The notes under the pieces were generated by a model. It saw nothing but the letters and a program-made list of their open reading frames with translations. It did no database searches and had not been told where the DNA came from. This document shows, piece after piece, positions 16,160-23,538 of a stretch of DNA of 41,351 nucleotides; position 1 is the stretch's first letter; each line of letters opens with the position of its first letter. Origin of the DNA: an uncultured Bacteroidales bacterium (GTDB lineage: Bacteria; Bacteroidota; Bacteroidia; Bacteroidales; UBA932); NCBI GenBank assembly GCA_946625485.1, contig CAMOTB010000007.1, positions 1-41,351 of the forward strand. Reading direction: 5' to 3'. The translations under genes were made by a program, and so were the position numbers.

Positions 16160-17194
16160 ATGAAAATCGGCAATCTCGACCTGGGCCCCCGGCCCATCCT
16201 GCTCGCTCCGATGGAGGACGTGACCGATGCTTCTTTCAGGATCATCTGCAAGGAGTATGGGGCGGACATGGTCTATACCGAGTTCGTACCCTCGGACGGG
16301 CTGATCCGGGATGCGTCCAAGGCGATCGCCAAGATGCATACCTTCGAGGCGGAAGCTCCGGTCGGCATCCAGATCTACGGACACATTCCCGAGTCGATGG
16401 TGGAGGCTGCCAAGATGGCCGACCATGCCGACGAGATCGCCGGCGGCCATGGCTGTGACCTGATTGACATCAACTTCGGCTGCCCGGTCAGCAAGATCGC
16501 AGGCCGCGGTGCCGGTTCCGGAATGATGAAAGATCCGGACAAGATGGTCGCCATCACCAAGGCGGTCGTCGAAGCGGTGCGCAAGCCCGTGACGGTCAAG
16601 ACGCGCCTGGGCTGGGACGAGCATTCCAAGATCATCGTCGAGCTCGCGGAGCGCCTGCAGGACTGCGGCATCGCCGCCCTGACCATCCATGGCCGCACCC
16701 GCAGCCAGATGTACAAGGGCGAAGCGGACTGGACCCTGATCGGCAAGATCAAGGAGAATCCGCGGATGCATATCCCCATCATCGGCAACGGTGACATCAA
16801 TTCGCCGCAAAAGGCGAAGGAGGCCTTCGACCGCTATGGCGTGGACGGGATCATGGTCGGGCGCGCGTCTTTCGGACATCCCTGGATCTTCCGGGAGATC
16901 AAGGAATACTTACAGACCGGCGTGGAGCCGGCGCCGATGCCGGTACGGGAGCGGGTGGCCCTCGCGAAACGCCACTACGCGCTTTCGCTGGAAATGAAAG
17001 GGGCGCCGCGGGGCGTGTTTGAGATGCGCCGGCACCTCGCTTGTTATTTCAAAGGCCTGCCGGACTTCAAGGAGACGCGTGCACGGCTGGTGACGGAGTC
17101 TGATCCGGCCACCGTCCTTTCGATCCTGGACGAGATCGGCGCACGTTGGGGCGAGACACCCCTTGCCGATTCGACCGGCGTATATGGAATATAG
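16160..17194 (+). CDS. dusB: tRNA-dihydrouridine synthase (DusB-like)
   Basis: 344 residues from the ATG at 16160 (MKIGNLDLGPRPILLAPMEDVTDASF). An in-frame ATG at 16073 lies before the promoter box and would add an unrelated hydrophobic stretch, so I reject it. Dus hallmarks: LAPMEDVTD at the N terminus, DINFGCPVSKI with the catalytic Cys, VKTRLGWD, LTIHGRTRSQMYKGEADW, IGNGDINSP and VDGIMVGRASFGHPWIF for FMN binding. The enzyme reduces uridines to dihydrouridine in tRNA using FMN and NADPH. The GAGSGMM stretch and the overall order favour DusB over DusA or DusC, though the subtype assignment is by motif only. lpxK follows 8 bp later, suggesting an operon. Confidence 0.9.
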   Translation: MKIGNLDLGPRPILLAPMEDVTDASFRIICKEYGADMVYTEFVPSDGLIRDASKAIAKMHTFEAEAPVGIQIYGHIPESMVEAAKMADHADEIAGGHGCDLIDINFGCPVSKIAGRGAGSGMMKDPDKMVAITKAVVEAVRKPVTVKTRLGWDEHSKIIVELAERLQDCGIAALTIHGRTRSQMYKGEADWTLIGKIKENPRMHIPIIGNGDINSPQKAKEAFDRYGVDGIMVGRASFGHPWIFREIKEYLQTGVEPAPMPVRERVALAKRHYALSLEMKGAPRGVFEMRRHLACYFKGLPDFKETRARLVTESDPATVLSILDEIGARWGETPLADSTGVYGI

Positions 17195-17202
17195 GTAAGA
17201 AT

Positions 17203-18342
17203 ATGATAGATAAGCTGTTGTTGTTTCCGTACTATCTGACGCTCAAGACGCGCAATGCCCTTTATAACCGTCAGATCCTCAAAAGCCGGGAAGCGGAAGT
17301 CCCGACGGTCTGCATCGGCAACGTGACCGTTGGAGGGACGGGAAAGACACCCCATACGGAGATGATTCTCCGGATGCTGATGGCGGATGAAGCCTGGGGT
17401 AAGAAGAACCTGGCCGTCCTGTCGCGCGGCTACAAACGCAAGAGTAAGGGTTTCCAGCAAGTTACCGTCCAGCGCAACGCCTCTTTCTTCGGCGACGAGC
17501 CGATGCAGATCAAGAAGAAATTCCCCGGTGTCACCGTGGCGGTGGACAAGAACCGCGTCCGGGGTTGCCGTAACCTCTGCCATCCGGAGATCGTCCGGAC
17601 TTCCCGGCAGAACCGGCGCTGCCTGGACAAGGATTTCCCCGCGGCAGACCTGATCGTACTGGATGACGCCTTCCAGTACCGCAAGCTGAGAGCTTCGCTG
17701 AATATCGTGCTGGTCGATTACAACCGTCCGGTAAACAAGGACAGGCTTCTGCCCCTGGGCGGTCTGCGGGACTTGCCGGAGCGGCTGGGTGATGCAGATG
17801 TGATCATCGTGACGAAGTGTCCCAACTACCTGGACGACTGGGAGCGGACGGTCTGGGCGCAGTCCTGTGGCGTGCGCGACTATGCCACTTCGACCTGCAT
17901 GGGGACCTCCAAGAAGGGACGGAAGCAGTATGTCTTTTTCTCGTGCATCCAGTACTGTGCGCCGGAGCCGATCTACGAGGAATGTGATCCGCGCTATGTC
18001 TATTCGCAGCGGATGGTGCTCTTTACAGGCATTGCCAGAGATATGCCCCTGCGGACCTATCTTTCAGATAATTACAAGATCGTGGAGGCTTTCCGTTTCT
18101 CGGACCACCACGCCTTCTCGGACAGCGACATCCGCCGGATCACGGCGGCTGCCGAACGCTGGTCCACCGCCGCCCTCGGTACGACCGAAAAGGATGCCCA
18201 GCGTATCATCGCCTCCAAAAAAATGCCGCCTGCATTGCGCAAGCGGCTCTTCCAAATCCCCATCACGGTCGATTTCCTCACCCCCGAAGAGCGGGACATC
18301 TTCCACCGGGTGCTGTTCGAAGCGGTCGGTTCTCGGGATTAG
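17203..18342 (+). CDS. lpxK: Tetraacyldisaccharide 4'-kinase
   Basis: 379 residues from the ATG at 17203, just after the dus stop. The Walker A stretch GNVTVGGTGKTP is at about residues 39-50, as in LpxK, and the family segments VLSRGYKRKSKGF, GDEPMQIKKKFP, VAVDKNRVRG, LIVLDDAFQYRKL and LPLGGLRDL follow. It phosphorylates the 4' position of the lipid A precursor at the inner membrane; the N-terminal MIDKLLLFPYYLTL is the usual membrane-associating helix. Typical length is about 330-370, so this is at the upper end, with an extra Cys-containing segment near CVRD/QYVFFSCIQYC. The stop overlaps the stop of the convergent frr gene by 4 bp. Confidence 0.9.
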   Translation: MIDKLLLFPYYLTLKTRNALYNRQILKSREAEVPTVCIGNVTVGGTGKTPHTEMILRMLMADEAWGKKNLAVLSRGYKRKSKGFQQVTVQRNASFFGDEPMQIKKKFPGVTVAVDKNRVRGCRNLCHPEIVRTSRQNRRCLDKDFPAADLIVLDDAFQYRKLRASLNIVLVDYNRPVNKDRLLPLGGLRDLPERLGDADVIIVTKCPNYLDDWERTVWAQSCGVRDYATSTCMGTSKKGRKQYVFFSCIQYCAPEPIYEECDPRYVYSQRMVLFTGIARDMPLRTYLSDNYKIVEAFRFSDHHAFSDSDIRRITAAAERWSTAALGTTEKDAQRIIASKKMPPALRKRLFQIPITVDFLTPEERDIFHRVLFEAVGSRD

Positions 18343-18908
18343 ACAGTCAGGATCTCCTTTTCCTTCGCGGCGACGAGGGTGTCGACGGCCTTGATGTTCT
18401 TGTCGGTGATCTTCTGCACTTCGTCCTCAGCTTCTTTCTCGGTGTCCTCGGAGAGGCCTTCGTTCTTCTGGGCCTTCTTGAGGGTCTCGATCGCATCGCG
18501 GCGGGCGTTGCGGATGATGACCTTGGTCTGCTCACCCGTGGCCTTCGCCTTCTTGATCAGGTCCTTGCGGCGATCTTCGGTGAGCGGCGGGACGACACAA
18601 CGGATCAGTTCACCATTGTTGGAGGGAGTGAAACCGAGGTTGTTGTCGATAATCGCTTTCTCGATCTTGGCGAGCATGTTGCGCTCCCAGGGCTGGATGA
18701 CCAGGGTACGGGCATCCGGCGTCGTGACGGAGGATACCTGCGGAATCGGGGTGGGCGTACCGTAATAATCGACGGTCACGTTGTTGAAAATCGAAGGGTT
18801 GGCCTTGCCGACCCGGTAGTTCTTGAGGTCTTCCTCAAAGAAGTTGGCGGCGTCCTGCATTTTCTCGTCGGCCGCTGCGACGATTTCCTTGGCTCTGTCT
18901 GTCAACAT
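18339..18908 (-). CDS. frr: Ribosome recycling factor
   Basis: 189 residues, usual length 180-190. RRF landmarks are all present: an N-terminal helix (ANFFEEDLKNYRVGKANP), the YYGTPTPIPQVSSV stretch of domain II, the LVIQPWERNMLAKIEKAI segment, NNGELIRCVVPPLTEDRRKDL and the final helix. With EF-G it splits post-termination ribosomes. pyrH is 21 bp upstream on the same strand, which keeps the widespread pyrH-frr order. Its TAA overlaps the lpxK TAG on the opposite strand (18339-18342), so no terminator room exists between the two. Confidence 0.95.
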   Translation of the reverse strand: MLTDRAKEIVAAADEKMQDAANFFEEDLKNYRVGKANPSIFNNVTVDYYGTPTPIPQVSSVTTPDARTLVIQPWERNMLAKIEKAIIDNNLGFTPSNNGELIRCVVPPLTEDRRKDLIKKAKATGEQTKVIIRNARRDAIETLKKAQKNEGLSEDTEKEAEDEVQKITDKNIKAVDTLVAAKEKEILTV

Positions 18909-18929
18909 AGTGCTTTATTTTTTATAGTT

Positions 18930-19634
18930 TTATACGTGTACCAGTGTCCCGACCTTCTCGCCGTCGAGGATGCGCTTGAGGTTGCCCGGCTCGTTCATGT
19001 CGAAAACGATGATCGGCATGTTGCCCTGTTCGCAGAGGGCGAAGGCCGTGGCATCCATCACTTTCAGGTGGTCGGCGAGGGCTTTCGAGAAAGTCAGCTC
19101 GTCGTATTTGGTCGCGGTCGGATCCTTCTCCGGATCGGCGGTATAGACCCCGTCCACGCGCGTGCCTTTCAGGAGTGCGTCGGCCCCGATCTCAAGGGCA
19201 CGCAGCGCAGCACCCGAATCCGTGGTGAAGAAGGGGTTGCCCGTGCCGCCGGCGATCAACGCCACGCCGCCTTCCTCCAGGACCCTGACGGCCGCATCGC
19301 GGACGTAGTAGCGAGCGACAGGTTCCATCGGGGTGGCGGTGAACACTTCGGCGCGGATGCCCTGGGAGCGGATCGCCATCGCTAGGCCCAGCGAATTGAT
19401 CACCGTCGCCAGCATGCCCATCTTGTCCCCGTCCACACGGTCAAATCCCTTTCCGACGCCGCTCAGGCCGCGGAAAATGTTGCCGCCGCCGTTGACGATA
19501 GCAATCTGCATGCCACTGCGGACCGCCTGGGCGATTTCGGCCGCAGCCTTGTTCAGGCTGGCCTCGTCGATGCCTTTTCCCTGGGGGCCGCCGAGGCTTT
19601 CGCCGCTGAGTTTGAGAAGTACTCTTTTATACAT
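18930..19634 (-). CDS. pyrH: UMP kinase
   Basis: 234 residues from the ATG at 19634 (MYKRVLLKLSGESL). A longer frame back to 19661 runs into the -7 box (TAATTTTG, 19666-19659) and is rejected. UMP kinase motifs in order: LKLSGESLGG, VNGGGNIFRGL, GDKMGMLATVINSL, AGGTGNPFFTTDSGAALRA and LLKGTRVDGVYTADPEKDP. The enzyme converts UMP to UDP and in bacteria is a hexamer of the amino-acid kinase fold. It starts a two-gene operon with frr. The usual rpsB-tsf-pyrH-frr cluster is split here: rpsB-tsf lie about 2 kb away on the other strand. Confidence 0.95.
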   Translation of the reverse strand: MYKRVLLKLSGESLGGPQGKGIDEASLNKAAAEIAQAVRSGMQIAIVNGGGNIFRGLSGVGKGFDRVDGDKMGMLATVINSLGLAMAIRSQGIRAEVFTATPMEPVARYYVRDAAVRVLEEGGVALIAGGTGNPFFTTDSGAALRALEIGADALLKGTRVDGVYTADPEKDPTATKYDELTFSKALADHLKVMDATAFALCEQGNMPIIVFDMNEPGNLKRILDGEKVGTLVHV

Positions 19635-19658
19635 ATAGGTCTTATTTTTCGCGGGAAA

Positions 19659-19706
19659 CAAAATTATCGGAAAATTATGAAACTTGCAAGAAAGAGCCTA
19701 TATTTG
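19659..19706. promoter_or_regulatory. Divergent promoters of pyrH-frr and sdhC
   Basis: Minus-strand TAATTTTG at 19666-19659 and plus-strand TATATTTG at 19699-19706, both exact TAnnTTTG matches, separated by 32 bp. Confidence 0.65.
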
Positions 19707-19745
19707 CAAAACTGAAACCTATAGTTTGAAATAAATTTTTAGCAA

Positions 19746-20486
19746 ATGGCTTTATCTTCATCCTCCATCGGCAAGAAGTTCATCCAGAGCATCAGCGGTG
19801 CTTTCCTGATCATTTTCCTCCTGCTTCACGGGACGATCAATTTCTTCTCCGTGATCGACACCTTTACGGGCAAGTTCGGTATTGCGGCCAATGATGACAT
19901 CCTGTTCAGCAAGGGAGACGGCCTGTTTAAGCTGGGCTGCGACTTCATGTCCACCCCCGTCATCGACATCATGGTCCCGATCCTTGCGCTCGGTATCCTG
20001 GTCCACATCTGCTATGGCTGCTGGCTGACCTGGCGGAACATGAAGGCCCGCGGTGGTTTCAAGCGTTACGAAGTGCCCAGCAAGGCGGCTGCCGATTCCT
20101 GGTCTGCCAAGAACATGTTCGTCCTGGGTATCGTAATCCTCGGCTTCATCTGCTTCCACCTGAGCCATTTCTGGGCCAAGATGCAGTTGCCGGAGATGTT
20201 CGGTGTCGGTACGTTTGAGAACAATCCTTACTGCCTGCTGGTCGCGACCTTCGGTCAGTGGTGGATCCTTGCCCTGTATCTGCTGTGGTTCGTGGCCATC
20301 TGGCTTCATCTCATCCATGGCTTCTGGAGCATGTTCCAGACCGTCGGCTGGAGCGGCCAGACATGGATGAAGCGTCTCAAGGTGATCGGCGTGGTCGTCG
20401 CCACCCTCGTCATCCTGATGTTCGTCGCCGCCGCGATCAACGGTTTCTACCAGGCCCACTGGGGCTGGGGCGCCACGATTGCCTAA
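19746..20486 (+). CDS. sdhC: Succinate dehydrogenase/fumarate reductase cytochrome b558 subunit
   Basis: 246 residues with five hydrophobic segments (about 15-35, 75-95, 120-142, 160-185, 212-232), matching the Bacteroidetes b558 family that anchors the complex in the inner membrane and ligates two hemes. Candidate heme-ligand histidines sit in LLLHGTINF, ILVHICYG, CFHLSHFWAK and WLHLIHGFWSMF. It is read from its own promoter (TATATTTG, 19699-19706). The flavoprotein and iron-sulfur subunit genes that normally follow at once are missing: the next gene is rplM. The protein is full length with no sign of decay, so the partners are probably encoded elsewhere. Confidence 0.9.
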   Translation: MALSSSSIGKKFIQSISGAFLIIFLLLHGTINFFSVIDTFTGKFGIAANDDILFSKGDGLFKLGCDFMSTPVIDIMVPILALGILVHICYGCWLTWRNMKARGGFKRYEVPSKAAADSWSAKNMFVLGIVILGFICFHLSHFWAKMQLPEMFGVGTFENNPYCLLVATFGQWWILALYLLWFVAIWLHLIHGFWSMFQTVGWSGQTWMKRLKVIGVVVATLVILMFVAAAINGFYQAHWGWGATIA

Positions 20487-20517
20487 AAGCATTTTTGCTT
20501 TAAACGAAAATATTTCC

Positions 20518-20547
20518 TACCTTTGCGGTCCCTATTTTGTGTAGGGA
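20518..20547 (+). promoter_or_regulatory. rplM promoter and leader hairpin
   Basis: The -7 box TACCTTTG (20518-20525) is exact, with TTG at 20495-20497 as -33. The transcript would begin near 20530 with a hairpin TCCCTA (20529-20534) / TAGGGA (20542-20547), leaving about 40 nt before the rplM ATG. A ribosomal-protein leader is possible, but the stem is only 6 bp. Confidence 0.5.
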
Positions 20548-20585
20548 TCGCAATTTTTATAGTTAACCATTTAAAGATCAAGACA

Positions 20586-21038
20586 ATGGACACACAAAGC
20601 TACAAGACAGTTTCCTTGAACAAGGCTACTGTCCAAAAGGAGTGGGTCGTCATTGACGCGACGGATCTCGCACTTGGTCGTCTCGCTTCCCGCATCGCCC
20701 TTGTCCTCCGTGGCAAGACGAAGCCGGGCTTTACTCCCCACGTGGATTGCGGTGACAACGTCATCGTCGTCAACTGTGAGAAGGTCGCCCTCAAAGGCAA
20801 GAAGATGACGGACCGCGTTTACACGCGCTACACCGGTTATCCGGGCGGACAGCGCTTCACGACGCCGAAGGAAATCCTCGCGAAGAACCCCACCGAGTTG
20901 ATTCGGAGAGCGGTAAAGGGTATGCTCCCGAAGACCCGTCTTGGTGACAAGCTCATCCACAACCTGTTCATCTATGCAGGTCCCGAGCATCCGCACCAGG
21001 CCCAGAACCCTAAAGTTATTAAGTTGGACGAAATTTAA
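20586..21038 (+). CDS. rplM: 50S ribosomal protein L13
   Basis: 150 residues from the ATG at 20586 (MDTQSYKTVSLNKATVQKEW). The frame extends upstream to 20523, but that start falls in the -7 box and is rejected. L13 landmarks: WVVIDATDLALGRLAS, ALVLRGKTKPGFTPHVDCGD, VALKGKKMTDRVYTRYTGYPGG, ELIRRAVKGMLPKTRLG and YAGPEHPHQAQ. A 23S rRNA-binding protein of the large subunit, needed early in assembly. rpsI follows 9 bp later, the near-universal rplM-rpsI pair. Confidence 0.97.
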   Translation: MDTQSYKTVSLNKATVQKEWVVIDATDLALGRLASRIALVLRGKTKPGFTPHVDCGDNVIVVNCEKVALKGKKMTDRVYTRYTGYPGGQRFTTPKEILAKNPTELIRRAVKGMLPKTRLGDKLIHNLFIYAGPEHPHQAQNPKVIKLDEI

Positions 21039-21047
21039 ACAGAGTTA

Positions 21048-21437
21048 ATGGAACAGATTCACGCCCTTGGAAGACGTAAAGCAGCTGTTGCTCGCGTTTA
21101 TCTCGTTGCCGGAAGCGGTAATATCGTTATCAACGACCGCCCCCTGGAGGACTACTTCAAGGAGGATGGACTTCGTTATATCGTGAACCAGCCCCTCGTC
21201 CTCACCCAGACCGAAGGTCAGTTTGACATCAAGGTCACCATCGTCGGTGGTGGCATCAAGGGTCAGGCTGAGGCCGTCCGTCTCGGTATCGCCCGCGCCC
21301 TGTGCGAGGCTGACAAAGAGGCTTACCGCCCTGCGCTCAAGGCCGCCGGTTTCCTCACCCGCGATTCCCGCGAGGTCGAGCGGAAGAAGCCCGGACAGCC
21401 TGGTGCCCGCAGACGCTTCCAGTTCAGTAAACGTTAG
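21048..21437 (+). CDS. rpsI: 30S ribosomal protein S9
   Basis: 129 residues. The sequence opens with [26 protein letters not shown], includes [19 protein letters not shown] and ends in the basic tail [11 protein letters not shown], whose final Lys/Arg contact P-site tRNA in known structures. Co-transcribed with rplM. The downstream gap to rpsB (184 bp) holds a structured leader and no clear terminator, so some read-through into rpsB is likely. Confidence 0.97.
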   Translation: MEQIHALGRRKAAVARVYLVAGSGNIVINDRPLEDYFKEDGLRYIVNQPLVLTQTEGQFDIKVTIVGGGIKGQAEAVRLGIARALCEADKEAYRPALKAAGFLTRDSREVERKKPGQPGARRRFQFSKR

Positions 21438-21453
21438 TATTCACACACTGTTT

Positions 21454-21600
21454 TACTTTTTGCACAGTTGGGTTGCAAACCCTCGGACCTCCTTCGGGAT
21501 GGGAATCCCGGGAAGCTACTGGAAGGTTGCCCATACTGCGGAAAATCCCCGAGATTGAGTTGAGAACCTCACTACCCGAGGATTGATGAAAAGAGAAAAA
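21454..21600 (+). promoter_or_regulatory. Structured 5' leader of rpsB-tsf
   Basis: A promoter-like TACTTTTTG (21454-21462, one T longer than the consensus) precedes a GC-rich folded stretch in an otherwise AT-rich gap. Hairpin 1: GGGTT/AACCC (21470-21482, GCA loop). Hairpin 2: CGGGAT/ATCCCG (21495-21510, GGGA loop). CTCGG (21482-21486) can pair with either of two CCGAG copies, at 21549-21553 or 21576-21580. The two copies lie in a near-direct repeat, CCCGAGATTGA and CCCGAGGATTGA. This fits an autoregulatory r-protein leader, but folding was done by eye. Confidence 0.5.
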
Positions 21601-21621
21601 TCAAAATTTTTTTAACAGACA

Positions 21622-22467
21622 ATGTCACGTACAAATTTCCAAGAATTGCTTGATGCAGGTGTCCACTTCGGACATTTGTCGAGGAAATGGAATCCCAAGA
21701 TGGCTCCGTACATCTTCATCGAGAGAAACGGGATCCACATCATCGACCTGCACAAGACCATCGTCAAGCTTGACGAGGCTGCCGAAGCGATGAAAGAAAT
21801 GGCCCGCAGCGGCCGCAAAATCCTCTTCGTAGCCACAAAGAAGCAGGCCAAGGACATCGTAGCCGAGAAGGCCGCCGCTGTCAACATGCCTTCGATCACC
21901 GAGAGATGGGCCGGTGGTATGCTTACCAACTTCCCGACCATCCGCAAGGCTGTCAAGAAAATGAGCACCATCGACAAGATGAAGGAAGATGGTACTTTCG
22001 AGAAGCTCGCAAAGCGTGAGCGTCTCCAGATCGACCGCCAGAGAGCCAAATTGGAGAAGAACCTCGGTTCCATCCGCGATATGAACCGTCTCCCCTCCGC
22101 CCTGTTCGTCGTCGACATCCAGAAGGAAGCCAACGCCGTCCGTGAGGCCAACCGCCTGAACATTCCGGTATTCGCAATGGTTGATACTTGTTGCGATCCT
22201 ACCTCCATTGATTATGTGATTCCCGCGAATGATGACGCCGCGAAGTCCGTCGAGTGCATTCTCAACGTCCTTTGCCAGGCGATCCAGGAAGGCCTTGACG
22301 AGAAGAAACTCGCTAAGGACAAGGAAGAGGCTGCCGAAGAGGCCGAGACCAAGGTGACCGCCAAGAAGCTCCGTTCCCGCAAGGGCGCGAAGCCGGTTGA
22401 TGTCGAGGAAGAGGCTGCCGCAGCTCCCGCTGCCGAAGAGGCTCCCGCTGAAAACACTGAGGCATAA
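21622..22467 (+). CDS. rpsB: 30S ribosomal protein S2
   Basis: 281 residues. S2 landmarks: LLDAGVHFGHLSRKWNPKM, IFIERNGIHIIDLHKT, ILFVATKKQAKDIV, ITERWAGGMLTNFPTIRK, RDMNRLPSALFVVDIQKE and DTCCDPTSIDYVIPANDDA. The core ends near residue 230; the remaining 50 residues are an acidic and Ala-rich tail (EEEAAAAPAAEEAPAENTEA), a low-complexity extension also seen in other Bacteroidetes S2 proteins as I recall. First gene of an rpsB-tsf operon preceded by a structured leader. Confidence 0.97.
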   Translation: MSRTNFQELLDAGVHFGHLSRKWNPKMAPYIFIERNGIHIIDLHKTIVKLDEAAEAMKEMARSGRKILFVATKKQAKDIVAEKAAAVNMPSITERWAGGMLTNFPTIRKAVKKMSTIDKMKEDGTFEKLAKRERLQIDRQRAKLEKNLGSIRDMNRLPSALFVVDIQKEANAVREANRLNIPVFAMVDTCCDPTSIDYVIPANDDAAKSVECILNVLCQAIQEGLDEKKLAKDKEEAAEEAETKVTAKKLRSRKGAKPVDVEEEAAAAPAAEEAPAENTEA

Positions 22468-22486
22468 ACTTTAATCTGTTTCCGTT

Positions 22487-23482
22487 ATGAATATTACTGC
22501 AGCTGACGTAATGAAATTGCGCAAGATGACGAGCGCCGGCATGATGGATTGCAAGAAGGCCCTCACCGAGGCCGAAGGCGATTTCAACAAGGCGATCGAA
22601 ATCATTCGCGAGAAAGGTAAGCTCGTCGCGGCCAAGCGTGCCGACCGTGAGACCACGGAAGGCGCCGTCAAGGCCCGTATCTGCGGTGGCAAGGGTATCC
22701 TTGTCTGCCTCGGTTGCGAGACTGACTTCGTGTCCAGGAACGCTGATTTCCAGACCCTGGCCGATGCCATCGCCGACGTCGCCATTGCCAATACGCCTGC
22801 CGACCTTGAGGCGCTCAAGGCTTGCAAGATGGCGGATGGCCAGACCGTCGAGGACGCCGTCGAGGCGCAGACCGGCAAGACCGGTGAGAAGCACGTCCTG
22901 GCTTACTACGCCCTGGTGGAGGCTCCCTTCGTGGCCGAGTACATCCACAAGATCAACGGCAAGCTGGGTGCCCTCGTGGGCTTCAACAAGGAGATTCCTG
23001 CCGACCTCGCCAAGGGTGTCGTGATGCAGGTCGCTTCGATGAACCCCGTCTCCGTCTCCAAGGCTGACTGCCCGCAGAGCGTGATCGACAACGAACTCGC
23101 CGTCGCGGTCCAGAAGACCAAGGACGAAATGATCCAGAAGGCCGTTGACGCCGCCCTCAAGAAGGCTGGCATCAACCCGGCTCACGTGGACAGCGAGGAT
23201 CACATCGAGTCCAACACCGCCAAGGGTTGGATCACGCCCGAGCAGGCCGCCCAGGCTCGTGAGATCATTGCCAAGGTTGGCGCCGAGAAGGCTGGCAGCC
23301 TCAATGAGCAGATGATTCAGAACATCGCCCAGGGCCGTCTCCAGAAGTTCTTCAAGGAGTCTACCCTCGAGGAGCAGGAGTACCAGATGGGTGACGGCAA
23401 GCAGTCCGTCAAGGAAGCGATGGCCGCCGCCGACAAAGAGGCGAAGGTCGTTTGCTTCAAGCGCTTCTCCCTCGCTGACTAA
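22487..23482 (+). CDS. tsf: Elongation factor Ts
   Basis: 331 residues. The N-terminal UBA-like domain (ADVMKLRKMTSAGMMDCKKALTEAEGD) and the core with CLGCETDFVSRNADF, the residues that act on EF-Tu, are present. The second core half (about 195-331) is longer than in E. coli EF-Ts (283 residues). It exchanges GDP for GTP on EF-Tu. 19 bp after rpsB, same operon, ended by the strong terminator at 23505-23538. Confidence 0.96.
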   Translation: MNITAADVMKLRKMTSAGMMDCKKALTEAEGDFNKAIEIIREKGKLVAAKRADRETTEGAVKARICGGKGILVCLGCETDFVSRNADFQTLADAIADVAIANTPADLEALKACKMADGQTVEDAVEAQTGKTGEKHVLAYYALVEAPFVAEYIHKINGKLGALVGFNKEIPADLAKGVVMQVASMNPVSVSKADCPQSVIDNELAVAVQKTKDEMIQKAVDAALKKAGINPAHVDSEDHIESNTAKGWITPEQAAQAREIIAKVGAEKAGSLNEQMIQNIAQGRLQKFFKESTLEEQEYQMGDGKQSVKEAMAAADKEAKVVCFKRFSLAD

Positions 23483-23504
23483 GCGTCCGCAATTTCTTAC
23501 AGTT

Positions 23505-23538
23505 AAAAACCGGTCCCTTTTCGGGGGCCGGTTTTTTT
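23505..23538. terminator. Strong bidirectional terminator after tsf
   Basis: ACCGGTCCC (23509-23517) pairs with GGGGCCGGT (23524-23532, one T-G pair). An A-run precedes and a run of seven T follows, so the hairpin works on both strands: for tsf and for the convergent flippase gene ending at 23537. Confidence 0.92.

Noticed and set aside
20486..20501. AT-rich hairpin AAAGCA/TGCTTT as sdhC terminator
   Set aside because: The stem is 6 bp, starts within the stop codon and overlaps the -33 region of rplM; too weak to call.
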